Shown: one piece after another, positions 1 to 8,960 of the stretch
Numbering within the stretch: position 1 is the first letter of the stretch
Layout of the letters: every line of letters begins with the position of its first letter
Source of the DNA: Kribbella capetownensis
GTDB lineage: Bacteria > Actinomycetota > Actinomycetes > Propionibacteriales > Kribbellaceae
Reading direction: 5' to 3'
Assembly (NCBI RefSeq): GCF_004331485.1
Contig: NZ_SJKD01000004.1
Span: 372,001 to 436,000 of the forward strand
Length of the DNA: 64,000 bases
Translations under genes and position numbers: made by a program
Notes under the pieces: model-generated
Databases searched by the model: none
Told to the model about the DNA's origin: nothing
What the model saw: only the letters and a program-made list of their open reading frames with translations

Positions 1-151
1 GGGTGGTCTTTCCGAAACCGGCCGGTGCCGACACGAGCGTCAGCCTGATGCCGTCCCTGCGCCGTAGGCGCTCGGCGAGCCGCGCCCGTGGCACGAGAGC
101 CTGCCGGTTCCGGGGCAGATAGAGCTTTGATTCGAGGAGAGGGCTGTGCAT
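1..151 (-). CDS. LuxR/MalT-like ATPase regulator, N-terminal part only
   Basis: Reading the minus strand from the ATG at 151 gives about 50 residues that begin MHSPLLESKLYLPR and run to the P-loop LVSAPAGFGKTT at the window edge. This opening (LLxxKLxxPR, then a Walker A of the SAPAGFGKT type) is characteristic of the large MalT/LuxR STAND-type regulators, which sense a ligand through an NTPase and repeat region and bind DNA with a C-terminal LuxR helix-turn-helix. Only the N-terminus is in the window, so the HTH is not seen. GGGGAG lies six bases before the ATG and supports this start. The gene is divergent from the ABC exporter at 211, with about 59 bp between them, so it could regulate that exporter (inference). 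Confidence 0.8.
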   Translation of the reverse strand, partial: MHSPLLESKLYLPRNRQALVPRARLAERLRRRDGIRLTLVSAPAGFGKTT

Positions 152-210
152 CACCAGCTCCCCTCGACGGCGTCGTTGGAACGAGCGTAGGGCAGGCCTG
201 TGAAACTCGG

Positions 211-2070
211 ATGTTTTTGTCGGTGGTCCCCGTTACGGTCGGTCAAGTGCTGACTCTGTTGCGGTACGCGTTGCGTGTTGCACCGTGGAGCACCGCCTTG
301 ACGATGAGCCTGGCGGTGCTCGGCTCCTTGCTGGGCATGGCCGTCGTGCTGCTCACCGGCCGCGTGGTCGGCGCCGTTCCCGGGGTGATCGACGATGCGC
401 CCGGAGCGATGTCGATGACCGAGTTCAGCTGGCTGCTCGGCGGACTGCTGGTGGTGTTCGTCCTGGAGAGTCTGACGCCCGCGATCCACCAGGTGGCGAC
501 GCTGATCATGGACGCGGCGCTCACCCGCGCGATCGGCACCGGCATCACCGAGCCGCTGCTTCGTCCGCGCCGGATCGCGCATCTCGAGGACACCGAGGTG
601 CTGGATGTGCAGGAGCGGGCCAAGGGCAAGGGCGGCTTCCATCTCGCCCAGGGCCTGGGGAACCTGCCGTGGCTTTTCGCGAGCCGGGTCACCCTGATCG
701 GCTCGGCGGTCATCGTCGGCGTGATGTTCTCGTGGCCGGTCGCGGCGATGCTGGTCGCGGTGACGTTCCTGCTGGAGTGGTACGGCGGCCGCCTGATCGA
801 GCGCGAGATCGACGTGTGGTGGGGCAACACCGAGGAGCAGCGGCGGGCCAACTATCTGTTCGACCTCGGCATGCGGGACGCGCCGAAGGAACTGCGCGTC
901 TTCGGCCTCCACAACTGGCTTGTGCAGCGGTATGTCCGCGAGTGGACCGCTGGTTTCCGCCCGGTCTGGGAGCGCCGCCGCAGGAACGTGAAGTGGTCGA
1001 TCCTGACCGGCGGCCTGCACCTGGCGGCGAACGGCCTGGCGATCCTGCTGGCCGGCCGCGCCGCGCTGAACGGCGATCTGCCGTTGACCGAGGTCGCGAC
1101 CACCATTCCGGCGATCCTGGCCATCGGGGTGTCGAGCAACGGGTACGGCGTCGTGCAGGTGCGGCGCGGGCTGTCGGCGTACCGGGCGATGAAGGGGCTG
1201 CCGGGGACGATCGCCGAGCGTCATCCCGAGCCGCGCGCGGCCACCAAGCACCGCGTCGAGACGATGCCGGCCCGCGAGGTCCGGTTCGAGAACGTGAGTT
1301 TCCGGTACCCAGGCTCCGACGTCGACGTACTCCGCGACCTCAACCTCACGATCCGTTCGCACGAGGCGCTCGCGCTCGTGGGTGTCAACGGCGCCGGCAA
1401 GTCCACGCTGGTGAAGCTGCTGGGCGGCGCCTACCGGCCGACGACCGGACGGATCCTGGTCGACGGCGTGGACCTCGCGGACATCGACTTGACCGCTTGG
1501 CAGCGGCGCATCGCCGCGATCGTTCAGGACTTCCTGCGCTTTCCCCTGTCGGTGACCGACAACGTCACGTTCGGCGCGGTCGAGCGCGTCGACGACGAGG
1601 TCGGGCTGGCCAAGGTCGCCCGCGAGTCGGGCATCGACAACGTCGTACGCCGGTTGCCGGACGGCTGGGACACCGTGCTCGACAAGACGTTCGACGGCGG
1701 TGTCGACCTGTCCGGCGGTGAGTGGCAGCGGATCGCGCTGGCGCGGGCGCTGTTCGCCGTCCACGCGGGCGCCGGTGTGCTGGTGCTCGACGAGCCGGCG
1801 GCGGCCCTCGACGTACGCGCCGAGGCCGAGCTGGTCGAGCGATACCTGGAGCTGACGTCCGGTGTGGCGTCGCTGATCATCTCGCACCGCTTCTCGGTCG
1901 TCCGGAACGCGGACCGCATCTGCGTGCTGGCCGATGGGCACATCGTCGAGGACGGGACGCACGACCAGTTGCTCGACAAAGCTGGGACGTACGCGGCCAT
2001 GTTCCGCCTGCAGGCCGAGCGCTACGTGACGTCCTCGGACAAGGCCGGTAGCGAGGTCCTCGATGCGTAG
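211..2070 (+). CDS. ABC exporter half-transporter (TMD-NBD), subunit 1
   Basis: About 619 residues with an N-terminal six-helix membrane domain (roughly residues 1-320) fused to a nucleotide-binding domain. The latter has Walker A GVNGAGKST, signature LSGGEWQRIALARAL, Walker B VLVLDEPAAALD and H-loop ISHRFSVV. This is the ABCB-like exporter architecture. It overlaps the next half-transporter by 8 nt, so the two probably form a heterodimer. Substrate is unknown; similar pairs export peptides, lipids or drugs. The frame stays open upstream to a GTG at 88, but that start would run through the divergent LuxR gene's start and ribosome-binding site. The ATG at 211 begins just ahead of the first hydrophobic helix, though its ribosome-binding site is weak. 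Confidence 0.88.
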   Translation: MFLSVVPVTVGQVLTLLRYALRVAPWSTALTMSLAVLGSLLGMAVVLLTGRVVGAVPGVIDDAPGAMSMTEFSWLLGGLLVVFVLESLTPAIHQVATLIMDAALTRAIGTGITEPLLRPRRIAHLEDTEVLDVQERAKGKGGFHLAQGLGNLPWLFASRVTLIGSAVIVGVMFSWPVAAMLVAVTFLLEWYGGRLIEREIDVWWGNTEEQRRANYLFDLGMRDAPKELRVFGLHNWLVQRYVREWTAGFRPVWERRRRNVKWSILTGGLHLAANGLAILLAGRAALNGDLPLTEVATTIPAILAIGVSSNGYGVVQVRRGLSAYRAMKGLPGTIAERHPEPRAATKHRVETMPAREVRFENVSFRYPGSDVDVLRDLNLTIRSHEALALVGVNGAGKSTLVKLLGGAYRPTTGRILVDGVDLADIDLTAWQRRIAAIVQDFLRFPLSVTDNVTFGAVERVDDEVGLAKVARESGIDNVVRRLPDGWDTVLDKTFDGGVDLSGGEWQRIALARALFAVHAGAGVLVLDEPAAALDVRAEAELVERYLELTSGVASLIISHRFSVVRNADRICVLADGHIVEDGTHDQLLDKAGTYAAMFRLQAERYVTSSDKAGSEVLDA

Positions 2071-3844
2071 CCTCCGGATCTGCTGGCTGTGGCTGTCCAC
2101 GTCGTTCCGGGCCGCGCCGTTGCTGATGACGATCTCGACCGTGCTGGTCGCGGCCAGAGCGATCACCGCCCCGCTGCAGACGTACGGCGTCAGCCGGCTC
2201 GTCGACGGGATCACGCAGGACGAGTCGAGCACGATCGCGCTCGGCATCGGCATCATCGTCGGTGCGCTGGCGGTCTCGTTCGTTGCCGACGTCGTGGGCT
2301 GGCCGTTGCAGGACACCGCGCAGGAGCGGATGGCAGGTCGCGTGCACGCCGACCTGCTGGACGTGACCACGGGCATTCCAGGGCTGACGCATCACGAGCG
2401 GCCGGACGTCGCCGACCGGCTGGAGCTGGTGCGCGAGCGTGCGTGGCGGATGGGCGTCGGTGCCGAGGTGCTGCTGTGGGCCTTCGCGACGATCGCCAAC
2501 ACGGTGACCGTGCTCGGATTGCTGGGGTCGGTGAATCCGCTACTGCTGATTCTTCCGCTGCTCGGCGCGTCGCGGATCTGGTCGGCGTACCTGAGCAGCA
2601 CGCGGCAGCACAAGGCGTGGGAGGACTCGATGCCTCAGGAGCGCCTGATCGACCGGCTGATCGAGGTGGCGAAGGATCCGCGGACGGGCCTCGAGGTGCG
2701 GGTGTTCGGGCTCGGGCAGGTGCTGCTGGATCGGATCTTCGCGTTGCAGACGGAGCGGTTCCGGCGCCGGGTCGCGGCGGCGCGGTGGGGCGGGAAGGTC
2801 GACGGGTCGGTGCGGCTCGTGTTCGGTCTCGCGTACGCCGCGGCCGTGGTGTGGATCATCGCGCGAGCGCGCAACGGGCAACAGACGGCCGGCGACGTCG
2901 TACTCGTGCTGCTGCTGGCGCCGCAGGTCGATCAGATGACCGGCGGGATCGCGCGGAACGTGTATTGGGTGGGCGAGGTCGTGCGGAGCTTCAGCCGGTA
3001 CGACTGGCTGCGCACGTACGCGAAGGAGAACTCCTGGACGTCGAGCACGACCCCGGCGCCAGCCCGGCTCGTGTCCGGCATCGAGCTGCGGAACGTCGGA
3101 TTCTCCTACCCTGGCACGGATTCCGCCGTACTCACCGATGTCAGTCTCAGTCTGCCCGCAGGGTCGGCGGTCGCGTTGGTGGGGGAGAACGGCGCCGGCA
3201 AGACGACCTTGGTCAAGCTGCTGGCGCGGATGTACGACCCGACGACCGGGCGCGTCCTGGTCGACGGCGTGGACCTGTCGACGATCTCACCGGATGCCTG
3301 GCGGTCGCAGCTCTCGGCGGGGTTCCAGGACTTCGTCAAGTTCGAGCTGGTGGCCCGCGACGTCGTGGGGTTGGGCGACGTCGACCGTGCGTCGGACGAG
3401 GCGGCCATCCGTGCCGCGGTCGCGCGAGGCGATGCGGAGTCCGTCATCGGTGGGCTGCCGCGCGGTCTCGATACGCAGCTGGGCAAGAAGTTCACCGACG
3501 GCGTCGAGCTGTCCGGTGGCCAATGGCAACGACTCGCGCTGGCCCGGGCGTTCATGCGCGATCGCCCGCTGCTGTTGCTCCTCGACGAGCCGACCGCAGC
3601 CCTCGACCCGGAGGCCGAGCACCGCCTCTACGAGCAGTACGCCGCCGCCGCGAAGATCGCGGCCACCGAGACCGGCGGCATCACCGTGCTCGTCTCGCAC
3701 CGCTTCTCGACCGTCCGCATGGCCGACCTCATCGTGGTCATGCACAACGGCCGCGTCGAGGAGGTCGGCACACACGAGGACCTCCTCGACGCGGGCCACC
3801 GCTACGCCGAACTCTTCGAACTCCAGGCCCGCGCCTACCGCTGA
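2063..3844 (+). CDS. ABC exporter half-transporter (TMD-NBD), subunit 2
   Basis: 593 residues with the same plan as its upstream neighbour: transmembrane domain (about residues 1-320), then a nucleotide-binding domain with Walker A GENGAGKTT, signature LSGGQWQRLALARAF, Walker B LLLLDEPTAALDPEAE and H-loop VSHRFSTVR. The start ATG lies inside the last codons of the first half-transporter (8-nt overlap), which indicates translational coupling and a heterodimeric exporter. Both ATP sites look intact by motif, so neither half is an obviously degenerate partner. Its 3' end overlaps the convergent gene at 3835 by 10 bp. The substrate cannot be told from sequence; no RiPP precursor or biosynthetic enzyme is adjacent. 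Confidence 0.88.
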   Translation: MRSLRICWLWLSTSFRAAPLLMTISTVLVAARAITAPLQTYGVSRLVDGITQDESSTIALGIGIIVGALAVSFVADVVGWPLQDTAQERMAGRVHADLLDVTTGIPGLTHHERPDVADRLELVRERAWRMGVGAEVLLWAFATIANTVTVLGLLGSVNPLLLILPLLGASRIWSAYLSSTRQHKAWEDSMPQERLIDRLIEVAKDPRTGLEVRVFGLGQVLLDRIFALQTERFRRRVAAARWGGKVDGSVRLVFGLAYAAAVVWIIARARNGQQTAGDVVLVLLLAPQVDQMTGGIARNVYWVGEVVRSFSRYDWLRTYAKENSWTSSTTPAPARLVSGIELRNVGFSYPGTDSAVLTDVSLSLPAGSAVALVGENGAGKTTLVKLLARMYDPTTGRVLVDGVDLSTISPDAWRSQLSAGFQDFVKFELVARDVVGLGDVDRASDEAAIRAAVARGDAESVIGGLPRGLDTQLGKKFTDGVELSGGQWQRLALARAFMRDRPLLLLLDEPTAALDPEAEHRLYEQYAAAAKIAATETGGITVLVSHRFSTVRMADLIVVMHNGRVEEVGTHEDLLDAGHRYAELFELQARAYR

Positions 3845-4356
3845 TCCCCGGTGTCCGACGACTGTCCGCCGGAGAAGAGTTTGGTGATGGCCCGCAGCGG
3901 CGCGTCCGGCGACTGGTACTCGATCTCCTCGACCTCGTCGATGGAGCCGTCCGGGTTGTGCCGCTTGGCCTTCAGTTGGCGCTTGACCCCGCCCGTTTTT
4001 CTCAGGTACATGCCGTAGGCAACGGTGATGGCGATGAGAGCTACCTCGATGACGGGCAGTTGCGCCTTGGCGTCCTGCAGAGCCCCGCGGACGGCGTCGC
4101 GCTCGGCCGGGTCCTCCCAGGCACCGGCCAGGACCGTCAGGCAGGCGGACTCGATCTGTGCACTGTCCTGCTCGACCATGGTCAGTGCCGCGTCGAGCTC
4201 AGGACCGCGATCGCCGGCGGCCTGCCGCATCTCCTCGATCATCCTCGCCGGGTCGAGGTCTCCGGTCTTCTCGGCGACGTAGTACCGCGTGGCCTGCTCG
4301 ACCGCGTCGGCATCGGGCCGCAACTCGGCCAGCAGTTCCTCGAACGTTTGGCTCAT
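3835..4356 (-). CDS. Small single-pass membrane protein coupled to the CHAT protease
   Basis: 173 residues, no recognised family. Residues 1-100 are charged and probably helical (start MSQTFEELLAELRPDADAVE). Residues about 101-118 (PVIEVALIAITVAYGMYL) form a likely membrane helix, followed by a basic stretch (RKTGGVKRQLKAKR) and an acidic/polar tail. Its ATG (4356-4354) overlaps the TGA (4355-4353) of the upstream CHAT gene as ATGA, so translation is coupled and the two products probably act together. It could be the protease's substrate, a membrane-acting effector released by cleavage, or an anchor; this is inference. A longer open frame reading back into the CHAT gene was not used because ATGA coupling gives a better start. 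Confidence 0.75.
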   Translation of the reverse strand: MSQTFEELLAELRPDADAVEQATRYYVAEKTGDLDPARMIEEMRQAAGDRGPELDAALTMVEQDSAQIESACLTVLAGAWEDPAERDAVRGALQDAKAQLPVIEVALIAITVAYGMYLRKTGGVKRQLKAKRHNPDGSIDEVEEIEYQSPDAPLRAITKLFSGGQSSDTGDQR

Positions 4357-7300
4357 TTCCAGTCCCCCTCCAGCATCAAGGCCCAGGCATAGCGCGGCGG
4401 AAGAGTTTCCGCGGCGGCTGTGCAGGCCTGGTGTAGCGCACGGGCCAGATCCAGGTCGCCTGACAGCCAGATCTCGAGCGTTGCGTCGAGAATAGGGGCA
4501 ACCTCGGCGGGAGGCACCTCCCACCGCGGGGCGATCAGCGCGCGGCTGCCGGCCGGACCGAACGCGGTGAACAGGCCGAGACGTTCGCCCAGGCCCGACC
4601 AATGGACGACGCCACTCAAACAGGCCAGCGAGAAGATCACCATCGGTGCCTGCGCCAGGGCCTGCAGCGCCGACCAGTCGAGCCGATGGCGCCGGCCGTG
4701 CTCGGTGGCAGCAGCGATCGAGTTCCGCAACGGCAGGGCTCCCGCGTCGGCGACGACGATGCCGACTTCGTTCGTCTGCGGATCCTGATAGCCGTGGCAG
4801 AGAAGCTTGGCGACGTCGACTGTGCTCAACAGCGACATCACGGCCGCGGCGTCGGCCGGCGCGTCCTCGGCGGCCTCGAACTCCAGCCCGGACGAGTTCG
4901 CGAACGCCTCGGTCCGGGCTGTCGAGGTCACAAGAGCGTCACGGACCTCTTCCGCGTCCCCGTACTTCGGCACCCGCACCACCCCGAGCCGTCGGACGGG
5001 TCTCGACTGCGTGTGTTGCAGGAGTGCGAACCATCCGGCTGCGTACGAACACGTCCAGACGCCACCGCAGGCAGCATGCCAGGGCAGACCGACGAGGTCA
5101 GGGTGCTCGATGACGACCACATGGTCGCCATCGGTCAGCTCCTCGGACAGTTCCCGCGTCCACCAGGCGACAAGGGCCTGCCACCGCTTGTGCTCCAGTG
5201 GGTCACCGGAGCGTCCGCGCCGCCAGCCGCGGATGAGGTTGGGCAGAACTGGCGCGAGGGCGACCGGGTCTTCGTCGGGCGCCTCGAGGAATCGTGACCG
5301 CACCTGCCCATCCGGCAGGATCACAGTGAGCACGCACACGTACACGTCGACCGTCTCGATCCACTCCACGACACCGATGGTCCGGTCCGGTTCGGCGAGC
5401 GCCGCGAGTCGATCGTCGTCCGGCACAGGCGCGTCGCTACTCCACGATCGGCTGTTCCGGGCGACCGTACGGCCGATCGCGTTGCGGCCCAGGTCTGCCA
5501 CCTGACGAAGAGCACTCCAGGGCGCGCTCTGGCGATCGAGCACGCTGTCCAGGGCTGCCGCCGCCAACCGTTCGGCCGCATAGCGGAGCGGCTCACTGCC
5601 GGTTGACACGGCAGCCAGGTCCCGGACATCGCGATACATCCGGCGCAGGGCCGTCGGCACCTTGCCGAGGAGTTCGCCGGCACCGTCGGAGTCGTCGTAC
5701 TCGAAGGCGAACGCGGCCAGCCGCAGCAAGACGATGGCGTCGGGAGTCTGCCCGAGCTCGACGGCGAGTCGATCGGCGGCCAGCCATCGGTCCTGGTTGT
5801 CGGCCAGACCGAGGACGTCGTGCAGGACGGCCGTCGCGTTCGCGGCGGTGCAGGCGACCGGTACGTCGCCGGCGGCGATCGCACGATCGCGCACCTCGGC
5901 CAGGCTGCGGTCGATCGCATCGGTCTGATCCCGATCGACAAGCTCCGGCGCCTTCCCGGCCAGGATGAACAGTGCCGCGGCCGTCGGCAGCACGACGTCC
6001 GGATCGATGACCACCTTGGCCGGATCGAGGATCTCGCGCACCAGCTCGGCCGCTCTGGCCGGCTCGACGGGCGACAGGAGGTTGGCGAGCGCAGCCCGCA
6101 GCGAAAGAGCACGGTGTGCCTGTGGACCGCCGGCGAGGGCGAGTGCGCGTTCGAGCGCCTTGATCGCCTCTGGCACCCGGTGCAGCATCGCGAGCGTGAC
6201 AGCGACCGAATGGAACGCCTCCAGGCGTTCCGCGGCGGTGCCCCGGGTGGTCAACTCGGTGAAGATGGCGAGCGCGGCATCCGGTGCGCCTGTCTCGCGC
6301 AGGAGGATTCCGATGTTGCGGTCCCCGACCGCCTTGTTCGCATCGCCGGCGTCAGCTGGCAGCGCGGCTCGAGCTTGCCTGGCGACCTCCAGTGCTGCGT
6401 CCGGCTGTCCGGCCAGCCGCAGTGCGTTCGATCGCTCGGTCAGGAGCGCCGCTCGGCGCATGTCGCCCAACTCGGCCTCCCAGGGCCGAGGCTCCGAACC
6501 AACTCTCGCCAGGAAGCGTTTCGGCTGCCGGAGCAGCTTGAGCCGCGAACCCAGCCAGATCTCGACCGCGGCACGTGCGTCGGCGGACGGATAGAGCTCG
6601 ATCAGACGATCGGCGAGACGCTCGAGTTCGTCCGCCTGCCCGGCCCGGAGCAGCGGCGCGTCCATGTCCTTGAGGAAGGACAGCGCCGAGTCGACCTCGT
6701 CGCCGCGCTCGTGGAAGGCGTCCACGGCTTCGAGGAGTCGCTCGAAGCCGGGCTCAGCGTCGTAGCCGGCGAGGACGTCGTTCACGACGCTGTCCAGATC
6801 GGAGAAGCCCAGGAACTCGACCACCTGCTGCACCGTGAGAATCTCCTGCCCCGTGATCCGGCCTGGCCCAGCGCCGGCATCGCTGCCCTGTGCGACCCGG
6901 TCCTCCATCACAGTGGCGAGGAGGAGCTGCGCTGCCCACCAGGCGTCCTGTCTCGTCACCGTGGCTCGGGCGAACTGTTCTGCCACGCGCAGCGGGCCGA
7001 ATCCGGCCGGAACCTTGTCGCTGTCCCGCCGGCACGCGAACTCGAGCGTCGCCAAAGCCATGGCCCATTCGCGTCCATCACCGACCGGGACCTCGGCGCG
7101 CAGATGCGCCGCGGCTCTGGTTGCCTCGAGCACGTAGCGGCCGTGGAACGGGAGATCGTCGGTCTCCAGGCTGTCGGCGTAGTCGTCGAAGGCGTCGAGC
7201 GCGCCCGGCAGAACGTAGCCGCGCAGGACGTAGCGCTCCAGGTCGAGCTGGAGGGATTCACCTCCCGCCTGGTCCTGCATCCACGAGTAGCACAGTGCCA

Positions 7301-7904
7301 GCCAGACCTGGGCCTGCATCGACCCGTAGTACCGCAACAGCGCTTCGAACATCGGGGGGTCCGCCTGGCCGGCGTTCGGGTCACGGACCGCGGCGACTGT
7401 GGTGCCCGGCACCGGCGCGATCGCGGGCACGATCGCCGCAGCGAACGTCTCGGCGGGAAACTGCCGCCAGTGATCCTCGAGGTACTCCATCAGGCGATGG
7501 TCGGCGATGGCCGTCCCGGCAGCGTTGACAGCGGCCAGACGCCCCTTCATCCGGGCAGCAACGCTTCGGGTCAGGCTGTCCGCCGACGGGTGGACGACGT
7601 ACGGCCGGTCGACCGCCAAGTCACCGCGGGCGATCACCGCTTCGGGGTCCCAGTCCTGGGCCATCCGGCCGCAGAGCAGGTCTATCGCTCGCGGCTCATC
7701 CGAGACGCAGACCACGCTGACCTCGGCGTCCAACGGATCGTCGCAGACCTCACACCGTGCCACCAGCAGTTCGCCGCTGAAGAGCTTGCGCAGCCCATCG
7801 ATCCCCGCGTCGTGGACGACCTCGACGAGGCCGCCGGCTTCGAAGGCAGCACTCGGCGCGCCACAGTTCGGGCACAGGTGTGTCACGTCCTCTTGATACG
7901 GCAT
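4353..7904 (-). CDS. Zinc-ribbon / TPR-like repeat / CHAT caspase-like protease
   Basis: 1183 residues. The N-terminus has two CxxC pairs (C11/C14 and C51/C54), a probable zinc ribbon. The middle (about residues 330-830) is alpha-helical and alanine-rich with TPR-like units (for example residues in ERSNALRLAGQPDAALEVAR). The C-terminal about 250 residues match a CHAT (caspase-HetF-associated) protease: a histidine in LLCHGYQDP (H1037) and a cysteine in FSLACLSG (C1095), followed by the usual GLGERLGLFTAFGPAGSRALI stretch in place of the canonical LSAC-TG block. TPR-CHAT proteins act as inducible proteases in bacterial defence and cell death (as in the type III-E CRISPR craspase), with the TPRs sensing a trigger. 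The downstream membrane gene is translationally coupled. The start lies 21 bp after the dppF-like stop, so read-through from that operon is possible. Confidence 0.85.
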   Translation of the reverse strand: MPYQEDVTHLCPNCGAPSAAFEAGGLVEVVHDAGIDGLRKLFSGELLVARCEVCDDPLDAEVSVVCVSDEPRAIDLLCGRMAQDWDPEAVIARGDLAVDRPYVVHPSADSLTRSVAARMKGRLAAVNAAGTAIADHRLMEYLEDHWRQFPAETFAAAIVPAIAPVPGTTVAAVRDPNAGQADPPMFEALLRYYGSMQAQVWLALCYSWMQDQAGGESLQLDLERYVLRGYVLPGALDAFDDYADSLETDDLPFHGRYVLEATRAAAHLRAEVPVGDGREWAMALATLEFACRRDSDKVPAGFGPLRVAEQFARATVTRQDAWWAAQLLLATVMEDRVAQGSDAGAGPGRITGQEILTVQQVVEFLGFSDLDSVVNDVLAGYDAEPGFERLLEAVDAFHERGDEVDSALSFLKDMDAPLLRAGQADELERLADRLIELYPSADARAAVEIWLGSRLKLLRQPKRFLARVGSEPRPWEAELGDMRRAALLTERSNALRLAGQPDAALEVARQARAALPADAGDANKAVGDRNIGILLRETGAPDAALAIFTELTTRGTAAERLEAFHSVAVTLAMLHRVPEAIKALERALALAGGPQAHRALSLRAALANLLSPVEPARAAELVREILDPAKVVIDPDVVLPTAAALFILAGKAPELVDRDQTDAIDRSLAEVRDRAIAAGDVPVACTAANATAVLHDVLGLADNQDRWLAADRLAVELGQTPDAIVLLRLAAFAFEYDDSDGAGELLGKVPTALRRMYRDVRDLAAVSTGSEPLRYAAERLAAAALDSVLDRQSAPWSALRQVADLGRNAIGRTVARNSRSWSSDAPVPDDDRLAALAEPDRTIGVVEWIETVDVYVCVLTVILPDGQVRSRFLEAPDEDPVALAPVLPNLIRGWRRGRSGDPLEHKRWQALVAWWTRELSEELTDGDHVVVIEHPDLVGLPWHAACGGVWTCSYAAGWFALLQHTQSRPVRRLGVVRVPKYGDAEEVRDALVTSTARTEAFANSSGLEFEAAEDAPADAAAVMSLLSTVDVAKLLCHGYQDPQTNEVGIVVADAGALPLRNSIAAATEHGRRHRLDWSALQALAQAPMVIFSLACLSGVVHWSGLGERLGLFTAFGPAGSRALIAPRWEVPPAEVAPILDATLEIWLSGDLDLARALHQACTAAAETLPPRYAWALMLEGDWK

Positions 7905-7925
7905 CCCTGCGCCGTTGGAAAGCCG

Positions 7926-8960
7926 TCAGGCGTCGGGTTCGGCCACGTGGCAGGCGGCTTCGTGGTTGGTGCCGAGGATGCGGAGGGTCGGGGTGGTCTG
8001 GTGGCACTCGTCGACGACGAGCGGGCAGCGCCAGCGGAAGCGGCAGCCCGGGGTCGGGTCGATGACCTTCGGCGGCTCTCCGGTGTCGCCTTCGACGGCG
8101 GCAGTCAGTGGGGCCCTCGGGTCGGGGACCGCGCCGAGCAACAGGTCGGTGTACGGGTGCTTGGGGTTGGCCAGCACGGACTCGGCCGGACCGGACTCGA
8201 CGATGTGCCCGGCGTACATGATGGCGAGACGGTCGGCGACGTACCGCGCGCTCGCGATGTCGTGGGTGATGTAGAGGAACGACACACCCTCGGTTTCGCG
8301 CAGCTCGCTCATCAGGTTGAGCAGGCCGATGCGGATCGACACGTCGAGCATCGACACCGGCTCGTCGGCGAGGATCAGCTTGGGTTTGTGCGCCAGCGCT
8401 TGGGCGAAGCCGACGCGTTGCCGCTGACCGCCGCTGAGCTCATACGGGTAGCGGTGCATGATGTCGCCGGCAGGGGACAGGCCGACAGCCTCGACGACGC
8501 GTTCGGCTTCCTCGAGCCGCTGTGCCCGGGTGAGCTCCGGGCGGTGCAGCTTCAGGCTGCGCAGGATGCCGTGCGACACGCGGAAGGCGGGGTTGAGCGA
8601 GCTGAACGGATCCTGGAACACCATCGGTACGTCGCCGCGGTACGCGAGCTGGTCCTTGCGCGACCGCATGCTCGACGTCGGCCGGCCCTGGTAGTAGATC
8701 TCGCCGCTCGTCGGTTGGTACACCCCCGCGAGCAGCCGGGCGATGGTGCTCTTGCCGCTGCCGCTCTCTCCAGCGAGTGCGACGATCTCCTGCCGGTCGA
8801 TGGTGAGGTCGACGTCGTCGACCGCGTGCAGCATCTGGCGGGACAGCCCACGGCCGACGCGGAAGTGCCGGGTGAGCTTCTTGGTCTCGAGCAGCGGCGC
8901 CGTCGACGCGCCCGAGTCCTGGCCGGTCGACGACTTGGAGTCCACGCTGACATCGGTCAT
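7926..8960 (-). CDS. Dpp/Opp-type ABC importer ATPase (DppF-like)
   Basis: 344-residue cytoplasmic ATPase with Walker A GESGSGKST, signature LSGGQRQRVGFAQAL, Walker B LILADEPVSMLD and the C-terminal oligopeptide-transporter extension (PTPGCRFRWRCPLVVDEC) that marks DppF/OppF. It is the second of two ATPases that energise the peptide/oligosaccharide importer encoded just upstream. The ATG overlaps the stop of the preceding ATPase as ATGA, and GGAGGTGA sits five bases ahead of it, so this start is firm. It is the last importer gene of the minus-strand run; the CHAT gene begins 21 bp further on. Confidence 0.92.
   Translation of the reverse strand: MTDVSVDSKSSTGQDSGASTAPLLETKKLTRHFRVGRGLSRQMLHAVDDVDLTIDRQEIVALAGESGSGKSTIARLLAGVYQPTSGEIYYQGRPTSSMRSRKDQLAYRGDVPMVFQDPFSSLNPAFRVSHGILRSLKLHRPELTRAQRLEEAERVVEAVGLSPAGDIMHRYPYELSGGQRQRVGFAQALAHKPKLILADEPVSMLDVSIRIGLLNLMSELRETEGVSFLYITHDIASARYVADRLAIMYAGHIVESGPAESVLANPKHPYTDLLLGAVPDPRAPLTAAVEGDTGEPPKVIDPTPGCRFRWRCPLVVDECHQTTPTLRILGTNHEAACHVAEPDA

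Noticed and set aside
151..2376. Long open frame of about 740 codons on the minus strand opposite the ABC exporter
   Set aside because: High-GC shadow: low-complexity Arg/Asp/Gln/His-rich sequence, no family resemblance, antisense to a clear ABC gene.
3844..4392. C-terminal extension of a plus-strand frame through the small CHAT-partner gene
   Set aside because: Frame is a shadow of the second ABC subunit running into antisense sequence; the minus-strand gene has ATGA coupling with CHAT.
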